A stretch of 64,000 bases of DNA from an uncultured Clostridia bacterium (GTDB lineage: Bacteria > Bacillota > Clostridia > Oscillospirales > Ruminococcaceae): the NCBI GenBank assembly GCA_945876755.1, contig CAMCPM010000007.1:53082-117081 (forward strand), given 5' to 3'. Under the pieces are notes generated by a model. That model searched no databases and had not been told where the DNA came from. It saw only the letters and a program-made list of their open reading frames with translations. This document shows positions 52,296-64,000 of the stretch, one piece after another. The translations under genes and the position numbers were made by a program. Within the stretch, counting starts at the first letter, position 1, and every line of letters begins with the position of its first letter.

Positions 52296-54884
52296 TTATT
52301 CTTCGTCAACATCAACGCCATCGTCAATATCGTCGGCAGGAACTTCCTCTTCCACTATTACTTCAGAGGCTTCCTCTGCCTTAGCTTCCGCCATCTCGGC
52401 TTCAAGCTCCTCGGCACTGGGTTCTTCAACCTTAGCTGTCTCCGCTTCTTCGTCATGCTCGGCTCTCGTGAATGAAACTACCCTTACATCGTCCGAAACT
52501 CTCATAAGCCGCACGCCTGTTGCATAACGTCCCATAACACGAATATCCTTGGCACGTATCCTGATGATAACACCGTCGTTGGAGATCATAATGATGTCAT
52601 CGTCCTCATCAACGACCTTTATTCCGCAGACGTAACCCTTTTCCTCGGAAACCTTATAGTTGAGCATACCATATCCGCCTCGGTTCTGAATGCGGTAGGA
52701 GTCAAGCTCAACACGTCTGCCGTTGCCCTTGTCGGTAACGGTAAGAACAGTTGCGCCATCGCGGACTCTTGCCATAGAAACGACTTCGTCTCCTTCACGA
52801 AGCTTTATCGCCTTTACGCCGTGTGCGGAACGTGACATTGCACGGATATTTGTTTCCTCAATTCTTATTGCATATCCCATTTTTGTAGCGACCATTACCT
52901 GAGCGCTTCCGTCGGTAAGTCGAACGCCTGCGATCTCGTCGCCTTCGTCAAGTCCTATTGCGATAAGACCGTTCTTTCTGACGTTTTTATACGCATCAAG
53001 AGAAGTACGCTTAATCTTTCCGTTTTTGGTGACCATAATGAGGTACTTGCCCTCGCTGAAATCCTCGGTCTTTATCATTGCTGCAAGCTTTTCGCCCTCG
53101 GAAAGAGGAAGCAGATTAACGATATTCAGACCTCTTGACTGCTTTGAGCCCTCGGGAATTTCATAGCATTTCAGCTTATACATTATACCCTTGTTGGTAA
53201 TGAACAGCACATTGTCGTGGGTGGAGCTGATGAACATTTCCTCAACGAAATCTTCCTCACGCTGCTTCATACCCGAAACGCCCTTGCCGCCCCTGTTCTG
53301 AGTCTTGTATACGCTTACGGGCTGACGCTTGATATATCCGATATTTGTACAAGTAACAACGCAGGTCTCCTCTGGGATAAGGTCTTCAATATCAACTTCG
53401 CCGGAAATTGACTCGATAGAAGTTCTGCGCTCGTCACCGAATTTATTCTTGATTACTTCAAGCTCGTCGGAAACTATTGCAGTCATTCTTTCGTGGCTTG
53501 CAAGAATTTCTGTGAACTCCTTTATCTTTGCATGGAGAGCGTTGAGTTCTTCCTCAAGCTTTAATCTTTCCAGACCCGAGAGCTGTACAAGACGCATCTG
53601 TGCGATAGCGTCCGCCTGAACCTCGGAAATTTCAAAACGCTCAACAAGGCGTGATTTTATCTCTGCTGCGTCCTTGGAACTGCGGCATATCTTTACTACC
53701 TCGTCGATATTATCAACGGCTATCATCAAGCCCTCTAAAATGTGAGCGCGCTCTCTTGCCTTTTTAAGGTCAAACTCGGTACGGCGGCGAATAACGTCCA
53801 CCTGAAATTCGATGTATTCGTGAAGTACCTGCTTGAGAGTAAGCACCTTCGGCTCGCCGCGGACAAGAGCAAGCATATTGACTCCAACGGTGTCCTGAAG
53901 CTGAGTATAGGTATAAAGCTTGTTCAGGACTATCTGCGGAACAGCGTCCTTTTTAAGTTCAATAACGATTCTTACAGCGTGTTCCTTGTCGGACTCGTCA
54001 CGGATAAAGTGAATACCGTCAACACGCTTTTCCTTGGCAAGCTGAGCGATACTTTCTACAAGTCTTGCCTTGTTTACCATATAGGGAATTTCGGTAACGA
54101 CAATACACTGTCTGCCCTTTATTTCCTCAATTTCGGCACGGGCACGAAGAGTAAGCTTGCCCTTGCCTGTTGCATATGCAGCACGGATACCTGCCCTGCC
54201 CATGATAATTCCACCTGTTGGGAAGTCAGGACCCTTGATATGCTCCATAAGCTCCTCAATAGTGATATCGGGGTTCTTTATCATCGCCTGGATAGCGTCA
54301 ACCGTCTCATTAAGGTTATGGGGAGGAATATTTGTAGCCATACCAACGGCAATACCAACCGAGCCGTTGACGAGAATATTCGGGAAACGGGAGGGCAGAA
54401 CCTCGGGTTCTTTCAGAGTATCATCATAGTTGGACTGATATGGGATAGTATTCTTGTTGATATCGGCAAGCATTTCGCCTGCCATTTTTGCCATTCTCGC
54501 CTCGGTGTAACGGTAAGCGGCAGGAGGGTCGCCGTCCATCGAGCCGAAGTTTCCGTGGCCGTCCACAAGAGGATATCGGAGAGAAAAATTCTGTGCAAGA
54601 CGCACCATAGCGTCGTAAACAGATGCGTCACCGTGAGGGTGATATTTACCGAGAACCTCGCCGACGGTGTAAGCGCACTTGCGGTACGGCTTTTCGGCGG
54701 TGTTTCCGGCATCGTTCATGGTATAGATAATACGTCTGTGAACGGGCTTTAAACCGTCACGGACATCGGGCAAGGCTCTTGCCACAATAACGGACATAGA
54801 ATATTCGAGAAACGATTTTTTCATTTCGTTTTCGATATCGACCTGTATTACCTTTGAATTTTCGTCGTTATACAAAATAAACAA
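52296..54884 (-). CDS. gyrA: DNA gyrase subunit A
   Basis: An 862-residue type II topoisomerase subunit that cuts and rejoins DNA to add negative supercoils. The winged-helix part has [17 protein letters not shown] and the catalytic Tyr in [10 protein letters not shown]. The C-terminal beta-pinwheel carries the GyrA box QNRGGKG. A 70-residue Glu/Ala-rich tail ends the protein. It is the last gene of the leftward origin cluster. Confidence 0.97.
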   Translation of the reverse strand: MFILYNDENSKVIQVDIENEMKKSFLEYSMSVIVARALPDVRDGLKPVHRRIIYTMNDAGNTAEKPYRKCAYTVGEVLGKYHPHGDASVYDAMVRLAQNFSLRYPLVDGHGNFGSMDGDPPAAYRYTEARMAKMAGEMLADINKNTIPYQSNYDDTLKEPEVLPSRFPNILVNGSVGIAVGMATNIPPHNLNETVDAIQAMIKNPDITIEELMEHIKGPDFPTGGIIMGRAGIRAAYATGKGKLTLRARAEIEEIKGRQCIVVTEIPYMVNKARLVESIAQLAKEKRVDGIHFIRDESDKEHAVRIVIELKKDAVPQIVLNKLYTYTQLQDTVGVNMLALVRGEPKVLTLKQVLHEYIEFQVDVIRRRTEFDLKKARERAHILEGLMIAVDNIDEVVKICRSSKDAAEIKSRLVERFEISEVQADAIAQMRLVQLSGLERLKLEEELNALHAKIKEFTEILASHERMTAIVSDELEVIKNKFGDERRTSIESISGEVDIEDLIPEETCVVTCTNIGYIKRQPVSVYKTQNRGGKGVSGMKQREEDFVEEMFISSTHDNVLFITNKGIMYKLKCYEIPEGSKQSRGLNIVNLLPLSEGEKLAAMIKTEDFSEGKYLIMVTKNGKIKRTSLDAYKNVRKNGLIAIGLDEGDEIAGVRLTDGSAQVMVATKMGYAIRIEETNIRAMSRSAHGVKAIKLREGDEVVSMARVRDGATVLTVTDKGNGRRVELDSYRIQNRGGYGMLNYKVSEEKGYVCGIKVVDEDDDIIMISNDGVIIRIRAKDIRVMGRYATGVRLMRVSDDVRVVSFTRAEHDEEAETAKVEEPSAEELEAEMAEAKAEEASEVIVEEEVPADDIDDGVDVDEE

Positions 54885-54892
54885 CTCCCTGC

Positions 54893-55021
54893 TTTATTGT
54901 AATTCGTAATTTGTAATGCGGAATGCGTAATTAAAACCATAAAATACCGATGTTTTACGGTTTTGCGCTTGCGCAAAATTTCTCACTTTAGTGAGAAAAG
55001 TAAAACTCGGAAACGAAAGCG
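54893..55021. repeat. Short intergenic repeat between gyrA and the membrane protein gene
   Basis: It contains AATTCGTAATTTGTAATGCG, then the hairpins TTTTGCGCTTGCGCAAAA and TTTCTCACTTTAGTGAGAAA. The same kinds of modules fill the other gaps of the cluster. Confidence 0.6.
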
Positions 55022-55702
55022 TCAGCTTTCGTTTTTAAATCTTATTCCCATAATTGCCGACAGCTTTTCTTTCACCTTTTGGATATCATCGTCAGCAAAA
55101 GCTCTTTTAGGTATGATAAAAACATATGCTTTTTTTACAACAAGTATAAACATATCTTCTTTATCCAACAAGTCAACTATTGGAGAATCAAGATGTATCA
55201 CCGTTGCAGGAATTTCTTCCTCTGCATTTTCGCCATCAAGAGCAAGGTCAGCTTCGGTCTGTTCGGGCGTTTCGGGCGGAGCTTCTTCCGCTTCCTGCTG
55301 CTCGGTCTGAACCATAGAAATTTTTATTTTGTCGGTGTAAATTTCCGCATCGTAAACAGTCCTCTCAAGGACTTCAAGTCCGCTTCGGAACTTTTTCATG
55401 TTGTTTATCGGCTGGCTGATGAACCACGCTCCTACCGATATGCTTATCAGCAGGCAGAAAACCGGCATTATTTCATTGCCCTCTTCGGCAGTCATTATCA
55501 TCATTACCGACGAGGCAAGAGCAAGCAGAACAAGCAGTATCTTCCACACAAGGGATTTAAACACATATTTTTTCCGGAATATTTTATATCCCGATAAAAT
55601 TTCTTCCGACCTGCTTTCATAGCTTCCTTTTGCGAGAAGCTCGCTTTGGGCGGTGTATTGTTCTTTGTCGCCGTCACCGAACATTTCGTTAAGTATACCC
55701 AT
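55022..55702 (-). CDS. Membrane protein of unknown function between gyrB and gyrA
   Basis: A 226-residue protein; AAAGGA lies six bases before the ATG at 55702. Two transmembrane helices (WKILLVLLALASSVMMIM and IMPVFCLLISISVGAWFIS) are followed by a PH-like cytoplasmic part (VYDAEIYTDKIKISM) with an acidic insert and a YcxB-like ending. I recognise no named family. Its place between gyrB and gyrA is uncommon in model Firmicutes. Confidence 0.7.
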   Translation of the reverse strand: MGILNEMFGDGDKEQYTAQSELLAKGSYESRSEEILSGYKIFRKKYVFKSLVWKILLVLLALASSVMMIMTAEEGNEIMPVFCLLISISVGAWFISQPINNMKKFRSGLEVLERTVYDAEIYTDKIKISMVQTEQQEAEEAPPETPEQTEADLALDGENAEEEIPATVIHLDSPIVDLLDKEDMFILVVKKAYVFIIPKRAFADDDIQKVKEKLSAIMGIRFKNES

Positions 55703-55714
55703 ATATGTTCCTTT

Positions 55715-55998
55715 CAAATTTCACTATTCACTTTTCATTTTTCACTATTCAATTGTAGTGGCGCGCTATCAACCGCCCGAATATAATTATTCGGTTATGC
55801 GGGCGGATATGGAATCCGCCCCTACTAAAAAATTAAAATCAATATTCCATTGTAGGGGCGGAACCTGTTTCCGCCCGTTAAATAAACAACCGCTTGCGGT
55901 TGTTTTATTTTGCAGACCCACACAAACTGCCGATGTTTTACAGTTTTGCGATTTGCATTTGTTTTAATTACGAATTACGCATTACGAATTACGCATTG
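55715..55998. repeat. Intergenic repeats between gyrB and the membrane protein gene
   Basis: The 284-bp gap holds TTCACTATTCAC-type tandem words (55723-55753), a GGGCGGAT-ATGGA-ATCCGCCC hairpin, a second GGGGCGGAA copy and ATTACGAATTACGCATTA words (55966-55998). No gene is present. Confidence 0.65.
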
Positions 55999-56000
55999 AT

Positions 56001-57986
<1,986 letters not shown>

Positions 57987-58034
57987 TCACTTTTCACTAT
58001 TCTCTATTCACTAAAATTTATTTTAAACTAAAAT

Positions 58035-58440
58035 TTACTTTAAACCGAATTTCTAAGCAGCTATGCTGCTTTTGGGGGATAGAATAAATAGTTCGTTCAA
58101 AACAGTCCACCGGACTGTTTTGAAGAAAAGTTCTATTTGTAAGCTTTCACAAGGGGAGGCGGTCATTGTTCAAGACAATGCAAAGCATTGTCTGATAGTT
58201 TCGCTTTGCGAAACTATTCCTCCCACTCGAAATGCTGTCGCATTTCTCACCCTTTGCTCCGTTTTTTCTGAGCGCCTGCGGGCGCAAGTTGGGGAGTTTC
58301 GCGCTCTGCGGAGCGCGACTTAGGGGCTCTGCCCCTAAGAACCTCGCAGCCTTGAAAGGCTGGCTAACTTTTTACTCTCGCTGCGCTGGGTTTTAAAATT
58401 TGTTCGGAAACGAAATCGTAAGATTTCGTTTTAATTCCGC
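58035..58440. repeat. Composite hairpin-rich intergenic repeat B
   Basis: The gap of about 495 bp between remB and gyrB. It has the same ordered modules as repeat A but reversed: AAAACAGTCC/GGACTGTTTT hairpin, CAATGCAAAGCATTG, AGTTTCGCTTTGCGAAACT, AATGCTGTCGCATT, then GCGCTCTGCGGAGCGC, TTAGGGGCTCTGCCCCTAA and AGCCTTGAAAGGCT. The GCGCTC and TTAGGGGC hairpins recur at 63950-64000. Confidence 0.7.
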
Positions 58441-58448
58441 ATTCCGAA

Positions 58449-58703
58449 TTACGCATTACGAATTATTCTTTTCCTTAGCGTTGCTGCGGATATAGGCGAT
58501 ATATAAACCTTGTCCTCGCCTTTGTTTTCACAGACTATAAACGATTTCGGCATTTCATAGTTCACATTCACGACACTTCCGCTTTTTTCTGCCGCTGCAA
58601 GAAATTCCTTTGTGTGCTTTCCAACCGAGGTGTTTTCAATATCAAATATGCCGATTATCTCGCTGCATCTCACAGCGGTTTCCTCTCCAAGATGAAGATA
58701 CAT
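58449..58703 (-). CDS. remB: RemA/RemB-like regulator (DUF370, YaaB type)
   Basis: An 84-residue protein, MYLHLGEETAVRCSEIIGIFDIENT..., of the extracellular-matrix-regulator family. In B. subtilis the gene at this place is yaaB/remB, and its paralogue RemA binds DNA as a ring. The ATG shares one base with the recF stop. A DNA-binding role here is inferred from the family. Confidence 0.82.
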   Translation of the reverse strand: MYLHLGEETAVRCSEIIGIFDIENTSVGKHTKEFLAAAEKSGSVVNVNYEMPKSFIVCENKGEDKVYISPISAATLRKRIIRNA

Positions 58704-59818
58704 CACTCTACTCTCCCGTTTTTCATTTCAAAAACCTTTCCGTCTGTCATTTCTGTTACGGATTTACTGTCACAGCAGGTAATTATCACCTGCATATCGT
58801 CTATATTATTCAGCACGAACCGCTGTCTTAACGGGTCAAGCTCGGATAGCACGTCGTCAAGAAGCATTACCGGATATTCGCCCTGTTCGGCTTTGAGTAT
58901 CTTTGCATGAGCAAGCTTCATTGACAATGCCGCCGAACGGGCTTGTCCCTGCGAGCCGAACTCACGAACGGAAAGTCCGTTTATAAAAGCTCCCAAGTCA
59001 TCACGATGGACTCCCAACGTAGTGAAGCCTGCTTTTATGTCATTAGCAGCGGAGTCCCGAAGCCTTGTAAGGTACTCCTCTGCAAGTCCGTTTTCATAAT
59101 CAGTTCTGCCGTTAAGGTCGTTAAATATTGTTGACTGATAGTATAAATCTAAATTTTCTTTACCATTTGTAAAATAATTATACAGCTGTTTTGTATAATT
59201 ATTTAAAGTTATACAAAATGTATATCTTAATACCGATATATACGCACCTGTTTTTGCTAGTTGTTCGTCCCAGATATCAAGAGAACTTTCATCGCCGTAA
59301 CCCATTGAAAGGGTTTTCAGCAGAGCGTTCCGCTGGGAAAGAATGTTGTTGTACTTGTTCAGAGCGCTTATATAGGAAGGTTTTATCTGAGCTACCGACA
59401 GGTCAATAAAGCTTCGGCGGTTGTCGGGAGAGCCTTTGGTAAGGTTCAGATCCTCGGGGGTGAAAACCACACAGCGGAAGCTTCCGAACAGCTTTGAAAG
59501 CAGCGGCAGCTTTACACCGTTGAGAGTGACAAGCTTGTCCTTGACTGCGCCTTTTTTCACAGCGAATTTTATTTCCTGCTGCCTGATCGAGTCGGTAAAA
59601 ACCATACCAACTTCGGCAGCGTCCTTAGTGAAACCGATGAAGTCCTTGTCACGAGTACCTCTGAAGGAGCGGCATCCGGAGCAAAGCCATACCGCCTCGA
59701 TGAGATTGGTTTTCCCTTGGGCATTTTCGCCGCAGATTATATTCATTTTTGGGTCAAGTCTTATGGAGATATTCTCCAGATTTTTATAGCCGTCAGCGGT
59801 TATGCGGTCAATTACCAC
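58703..59818 (-). CDS. recF: RecF recombination ATPase
   Basis: A 371-residue SMC-like ATPase that loads RecA on gapped DNA. Walker A is GENAQGKTNLIEA (34-46), the signature is FGSQGQARSAALSMKLA, and Walker B is VMLLDDVLSELD. It follows yaaA by 33 bp in the conserved origin order. Confidence 0.95.
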   Translation of the reverse strand: MVIDRITADGYKNLENISIRLDPKMNIICGENAQGKTNLIEAVWLCSGCRSFRGTRDKDFIGFTKDAAEVGMVFTDSIRQQEIKFAVKKGAVKDKLVTLNGVKLPLLSKLFGSFRCVVFTPEDLNLTKGSPDNRRSFIDLSVAQIKPSYISALNKYNNILSQRNALLKTLSMGYGDESSLDIWDEQLAKTGAYISVLRYTFCITLNNYTKQLYNYFTNGKENLDLYYQSTIFNDLNGRTDYENGLAEEYLTRLRDSAANDIKAGFTTLGVHRDDLGAFINGLSVREFGSQGQARSAALSMKLAHAKILKAEQGEYPVMLLDDVLSELDPLRQRFVLNNIDDMQVIITCCDSKSVTEMTDGKVFEMKNGRVE

Positions 59819-59851
59819 AGAAAACTCCCTTTTCTATTTTACTATTTGTAA

Positions 59852-60061
59852 TTATTCTACTGATATATCCTGACCGTTTACTGTTATGGTATCACCGCTG
59901 CGTATTTTTTTGCCGCGCATGGTACATACCTCACCGTTTACTTTTACCTGACCGTTTTGGATAAGCTCCTTTGCTTCGGAACCTATTGCAACTGCTCCCG
60001 AAAATTTCAGAAGCTGGTCAAGCTTGATAAACTCGGTGGTTATTTTTACTTTGCTATCCAT
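59852..60061 (-). CDS. yaaA: S4-domain RNA-binding protein YaaA (RlbA)
   Basis: A 69-residue S4 domain ([31 protein letters not shown]). The gene between dnaN and recF in Firmicutes encodes this ribosome-associated RNA-binding protein. AAGAGGAAA precedes the ATG. Confidence 0.88.
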   Translation of the reverse strand: MDSKVKITTEFIKLDQLLKFSGAVAIGSEAKELIQNGQVKVNGEVCTMRGKKIRSGDTITVNGQDISVE

Positions 60062-60114
60062 ATTTTTTCCTCTTTTGTTTATCGTTTTAGACGGATAATA
60101 TCTGTCCTTACGAA

Positions 60115-60535
60115 AAACTGTTCACTATTCACTATTCACTTTTCACTAAAATTTTTTAAGCAGCTTTGCTGCTTCTAAGGACGCCCTCTATCGCAGGGAT
60201 TTCCACTCGTCCGATGTTTCTGCGTAGCAGAAACTCGGAAACGAACGCATGCGTTCGTTTTATTCACACCCTTGCGGAGCTCTTTTAAGGCAAGGAGTTT
60301 CGCCGCGTTCGCGCGGCGACCAAAGGGCTTCCGCCCTCTGGACACCCGACCAGCGCCAGCCGCGCTGGACCGGCTATGCAAAACGAACGCTTGCGTTCGT
60401 TTTAATGTGATAAACCAGACAAACTCCGACGTTTTTTTGTTTTAAACCCGAACACACCCCCGATGTTTTTTCGCTTTGCGAAAAAACTCGGAGACAAATG
60501 CGCAAGCATTTGTTTTAATTACGAATTAAAAAAAG
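60115..60535. repeat. Composite hairpin-rich intergenic repeat C
   Basis: The gap between dnaN and yaaA. It has TTCACTATTCAC words (60118-60150), AACGAACGCATGCGTTCGTT, AACGAACGCTTGCGTTCGTT and a TTTTTTCGCTTTGCGAAAAAA hairpin that matches one in repeat A in reverse. TTACGAATTA words end it. No gene is present. Confidence 0.65.
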
Positions 60536-61645
60536 TCAGCTTTCGTTTTTAAGTCGCATGGGGAGTACAAGGAATGTATAAGCATTTCCCTGCATAGGAA
60601 CTATCTTCATTGGAGAAAGTCCGCCGTTAAGCTGTAATTTCACCTTGTCGGACTCAGCAGCTTTAAGCGCATCAAGAAGATAACGGCAGTTGAAGCCTAT
60701 TTCAACGGAAGGTCCGGAAGTATCAGCGTCCATTTCATCATTAAGCTTGCCCAGAGCCGTAGAGCAGGAAATTTTTACTTTTCCGTCCTTAAAAAGGCAC
60801 TTTACGGGAGCTTTGGCTTTCTCATTGATAAGAAGCATACAGCGCTCAAGGCTTGCGATAAACTCACGGGTATTGATGATTATTTCACTGTTGTGGTTTG
60901 CAGGAATAGAACCTTTATAGTTATGGAACTCACCTTCAAGGAGTCTTGAAAGTACCATATATTTGCCTATTTCAAAGGTGATATGCTTTTTGGAAACGTG
61001 CATTGTGACCTTTTCATTTTCGTCGTCTTTGAGAAGCTTTGAAACCTCGGACAAGGCCTTTGCCTTTACAACAAAGTTGTAGTGGTTGTCCGACTCGATC
61101 TTTTCGGAACGAACCGCAAGGCGGTAGCCGTCTATTGCAACGAGGTTGAAGTTATAGTCCATGATATCGAAAAGCTCACCCATGAGAACAGGTTTGTTAT
61201 CCACAACAGCAACGGCGAAGATAGTCTGGTTTATCATATTTTTCAGCATAGGCTGAGGGATCGTAAAGTTATCGCCCGTGTCGTAATCGGGAATAGATGG
61301 GTACTCATCAGCAGGCATTGCGAGAATTTTATATTCCGCATTAAATCCTCTGATGGTTGTGGTCAGCTTATCGTCTATTTCTATTTCGATTGTATCGGAA
61401 GGCATTTTGCGGATAATCTCGCTGAAAAGCTTGCTGTTTAAAATACACTCGCCGATATCTTCCGATACCACGTCTATCTTTGTTTGAATGCCAAGCTCCA
61501 GATCGTAGCCCGTAAGCTCCAGAGTATTTCTGTTAAGGTAGATCTTAACGCCCTCAAGAGCTGATATCGGGGACTTTGGCGGAACAGCTCTTGTAACGTT
61601 TGCAAGAGCTTCATTTATTTCGGCTTGTTTGCAGGTGAATTTCAT
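60536..61645 (-). CDS. dnaN: DNA polymerase III beta subunit (sliding clamp)
   Basis: A 369-residue clamp with three similar domains: MKFTCKQAEINEALANVTRAV at the start, FTIPQPMLKNMINQTIFAV in the middle and the C-terminal LPMRL that lines the protein-binding pocket. It encircles DNA and tethers polymerase III. It follows dnaA across the origin. Confidence 0.96.
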   Translation of the reverse strand: MKFTCKQAEINEALANVTRAVPPKSPISALEGVKIYLNRNTLELTGYDLELGIQTKIDVVSEDIGECILNSKLFSEIIRKMPSDTIEIEIDDKLTTTIRGFNAEYKILAMPADEYPSIPDYDTGDNFTIPQPMLKNMINQTIFAVAVVDNKPVLMGELFDIMDYNFNLVAIDGYRLAVRSEKIESDNHYNFVVKAKALSEVSKLLKDDENEKVTMHVSKKHITFEIGKYMVLSRLLEGEFHNYKGSIPANHNSEIIINTREFIASLERCMLLINEKAKAPVKCLFKDGKVKISCSTALGKLNDEMDADTSGPSVEIGFNCRYLLDALKAAESDKVKLQLNGGLSPMKIVPMQGNAYTFLVLPMRLKNES

Positions 61646-62380
61646 ATTTTACCGGTCACTTTCCTTTCGTGTGGATTTTATATTTATTTATATTTATTTA
61701 TTTTTATTTATTTTTACGAGAGGACAACCTTCAGGGAAAGGGGGAGCACTCATTGAATGTCAGCTCCGTCGCCGTCTCCCCCTTTCCCTTGCGGTTTTCC
61801 CCTCGTGCTTCCTTTTCCCCAAACCCTTTCCACCTCCAGTTACCGATGTCTTTTTAATTTTCATTACTTTTTTCTTTATTTATTTGCGCGGAGCGCAGAA
61901 AGTAAAATAATATGATAATAAATAAACAGTAGCAGTAATAGGGGGTGTCAAAACTGTTAAAAATACCTTCAAAGCCTGTCCTTGTTTGAATAAAAAAATT
62001 CACATACAATAGACTAAAAAAATGTTGAAATGTCAAATGATTTTTCCGTATGTTGAATAACAGTGGAAGCTGTTAGATAAATGTGGATAAAATCTTGAAA
62101 AATCAGTTGAAAACCACAGGATTTTTTTGGATTATAACACAAGGTTGAAAACTGTTTTATACAATTCGTAATGTAACGGAGTTACACTGCTTAAAACCGT
62201 GTTTTTAGTTTTCAACATTGTTTTCCACACCCTGTTGAAAACTCGTTTTTAAAACTGATTGTAAATTTTACTTTACAAGGGTCACGGAATTTTTTACATG
62301 GATATTTTATGTTTTCAACATAAGGTTTAATTACGGTGAATTTGTTTTGGAAACAGCTTCGCCGTTGTTAGGCTTTGGAT
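61646..62380. other. oriC: Replication origin (oriC) between dnaA and dnaN
   Basis: A 735-bp gene-free region. A perfect DnaA box (TGTGGATAA, 62082-62090) and a one-mismatch box (TTTTCCACA, 62221-62229) lie in an AT-rich part. TGTTGAAAA or its complement recurs exactly at 62209, 62233 and 62312, with near copies at 62105 and 62143, and TGTTGAATA at 62051. The part near dnaN (61670-61720) is a TATTTAT run that could unwind easily. Confidence 0.8.
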
Positions 62381-63727
62381 TTATGAGCTGCGGATGTTGT
62401 TGATGATATCCTCTATCATTTCCTTTGCGTGGGAATCACGCTTCATCAGCTTTTCAATATCGCTGCAGTAGTAAATTATCGTACTGTGGTCACGAGCGCC
62501 AAGCTCCATTCCTATGGACTTGAAGGACATATCGGTAACTTCCTTCAATACATAGCAGCTTACCTTTCTTGCTATGGATATCTGAGCGCTGCGCTTTTTG
62601 GAAATGATATCATCGGCAGTGACTCCGTATACGTTTCCTACCTCGTTGAGTATTCTTTCAAAGGTGATAGGAGACGGCTGCTCGTCGGAGAGTATCTCTC
62701 TGATAGCGTTCTGAGCCTGAGCCATTGACGGCGGAGTTCCTACAAGGTGCTTGCTTGCTTTAAGCTTTTTAACGCAGCCTTCAAGCTGTCTGATATTAGT
62801 TTTCAGCTTGTTTGCGATATACTCAGCCACATCGTCCGGGATATTGAGATCAAGCAGCTCTGCCTTGCGGCGTATGATGGCAACTCTTGTTTCAAAATCC
62901 GGTATGGAGATATCGGCAATAAGTCCCCACTCGAAACGGGTACGGATCCTGTCCTCCAATGTCTTGATATCCTTCGGCGGACGGTCCGAGGTAAGAACTA
63001 TCTGCTTGCCCACCTTATGCAGCTCGTTGAAGGTATGGAAAAATTCCTCCTGTGTGGATTCCTTGCCGGCGATGAACTGAACATCATCTATAAGAAGCAC
63101 ATCTGCGCTGCGGTATTTCTGATGGAACTGGCTTGTATCCTTTTTCTGCTGGATAGCATTGATAAGCTCGTTTGCAAAAGCCTCACCCGTTACATAAATA
63201 ATATTCGTATTCGGATTACGGCGCTTTATTTCGTTGCTTATGGCAGTCATAAGATGGGTCTTGCCAAGTCCGGAGGGACCGTGAATAAACAGCGGATTGT
63301 AGGTGCTTCCCGGTTCCTTTGCAACTGCTGTGCAGGCAGCGTAAGCGAATTCATTGGAGCGTCCTACTATAAATGTATCGAAGGTGTAGTCGTACTCAGC
63401 ATTTGAGAATGACTCTTCAAGTTCTATACGGCGCTTGTTGGGGTCGTTGTCATCCTCGTTTTCCGATTCGTCGGTAGTAATGCTAAGTTCAACGTCAAAA
63501 CCGAGAACTTCGGAGAGAGCCTCGCAGATTATATTTGTATAATTTTTAGTAATGATGTTCGCCTGAAATTCTGACGGGACGGTAAAGCACGCCACATTAC
63601 CGTCAAGCTTCAGCGGTTTCAGAGATTTTATCCAAAGGCGGTAAGCCACATCGGTAAGCTCGCCGCGGCGGATTTTTTCCATGCAGTATTCCTGTACCTT
63701 GTCAAAGACCTCGACAAAGGATTTCAT
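62381..63727 (-). CDS. dnaA: Chromosomal replication initiator DnaA
   Basis: A 448-residue AAA+ protein. The ATG at 63727 is preferred because AAGGGG lies 11 bases before it; an upstream frame extension of 15 codons lacks a ribosome site. Domain I covers residues 1-85. Walker A is HGPSGLGKTH, Walker B is LLIDDVQF and the sensor II arginine lies in TNIRQLEG. The domain IV signature is LGARDHSTIIYYCSDI, which reads DnaA boxes. It unwinds oriC to start replication. Confidence 0.97.
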   Translation of the reverse strand: MKSFVEVFDKVQEYCMEKIRRGELTDVAYRLWIKSLKPLKLDGNVACFTVPSEFQANIITKNYTNIICEALSEVLGFDVELSITTDESENEDDNDPNKRRIELEESFSNAEYDYTFDTFIVGRSNEFAYAACTAVAKEPGSTYNPLFIHGPSGLGKTHLMTAISNEIKRRNPNTNIIYVTGEAFANELINAIQQKKDTSQFHQKYRSADVLLIDDVQFIAGKESTQEEFFHTFNELHKVGKQIVLTSDRPPKDIKTLEDRIRTRFEWGLIADISIPDFETRVAIIRRKAELLDLNIPDDVAEYIANKLKTNIRQLEGCVKKLKASKHLVGTPPSMAQAQNAIREILSDEQPSPITFERILNEVGNVYGVTADDIISKKRSAQISIARKVSCYVLKEVTDMSFKSIGMELGARDHSTIIYYCSDIEKLMKRDSHAKEMIEDIINNIRSS

Positions 63728-63824
63728 ATAAAGATCGACCCCTTTTAACTTCTTTTGTTCGTTAAAAAACATTATTCCAATATACTATATATTATAGCAT
63801 AAATCTCATTCAATTGCAAGCATT

Positions 63825-64000
63825 TTTATTAATTCGGAATGCGAAAATTGGAATTCGGAATTAATAAAAAAAATTATAGTTTAGCGCACTATTTTTTGTG
63901 TATCACAGCGAAGCGACAATAGCCGGTCGAGCGCGGCTGGCGCTCGCAGGGTTCTTAGGGGCAGCGCCCCTAAGTCGCGCTCCGCAGAGCGCGAAATCCT
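63825..64000. repeat. Intergenic repeat D upstream of dnaA, cut by the window end
   Basis: GGAATGCG/GGAATTCGGAATT words are followed by hairpins GAGCGCGGCTGGCGCTC, TTAGGGGCAGCGCCCCTAA and GCGCTCCGCAGAGCGC. The last two match repeat B. The dnaA promoter probably lies at 63730-63830 but no clear hexamer pair is seen. Confidence 0.6.

Noticed and set aside
53742..54752. A 336-codon open frame on the plus strand
   Set aside because: It lies wholly inside gyrA on the other strand, has no family match and no ribosome site; it is a shadow of biased codon use.

Overview
The window looks like the replication-origin region of a Gram-positive gut or rumen bacterium of the Ruminococcus/Oscillospiraceae kind. 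I infer this from the order dnaA-dnaN-yaaA-recF-remB-gyrB-gyrA, a nearby Noc/ParB gene, GH43 and GH26 polysaccharide-degrading enzymes, InlB-type surface proteins and typical Firmicutes promoters and ribosome binding sites. The species cannot be fixed from the sequence alone.

Left chromosomal part (1-22.7 kb): the 3' end of a phosphofructokinase gene, a secreted C39-like protease, a GH43 glycosidase, a leftward ArsR operon (arsR, C_GCAxxG_C_C protein, UPF0718/ArsP-type permease, small thioredoxin-like protein), a GT8 glycosyltransferase with a secreted surface protein, a truncated HD-GYP protein, an SGNH esterase plus GH26 mannanase lipoprotein pair, the remnant of a multicopper oxidase, and an XRE regulator with two ABC exporter half-transporters. 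These are followed by a second InlB-type surface protein below a LytS-like histidine kinase and a response regulator with a SARP-like output domain. The surface-protein promoter carries three 7-mers spaced 11 bp apart, which is the pattern SARP proteins bind.

Integrated element (22713-47033, about 24.3 kb): a mobilizable element inserted at the 3' end of a tRNA-Glu gene and bounded by a 23-bp direct repeat. Its right part holds integrase, MobA/MobL relaxase, a MobQ-type oriT, a DUF3847 protein, excisionase and a replication-type HTH protein. Beside these lie two unusual non-coding tracts: an array of degenerate repeats, mostly 45-51 bp apart, and a field of at least ten short hairpins. Its cargo includes a DNA phosphorothioation operon (dndC, dndD, dndE) whose transcript starts with a structured leader and continues into a PLD-nuclease/helicase, a 60-residue protein, a Rad50-like zinc-hook ATPase and a 159-residue protein. 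This is the best candidate for a new phosphorothioation-linked defence module. Other cargo is an MntA-HepT toxin-antitoxin pair, small overlapping genes of unknown role, a serine recombinase with two extra copies of its C-terminal domain, an HTH plus ParB-like pair, XRE regulators and a SLOG-family protein.

Right chromosomal part (47.0-64.0 kb): tRNA-Glu and tRNA-Met, two bacterial PH-domain membrane proteins, an AGCS amino-acid:cation symporter, Noc/ParB, and then the leftward origin cluster gyrA, a membrane protein, gyrB, remB, recF, yaaA, dnaN, oriC and dnaA. The gaps in this cluster are filled with dispersed hairpin-rich repeats. Three copies of a roughly 100-117 bp foldback element flanked by TA are scattered over the chromosomal parts.
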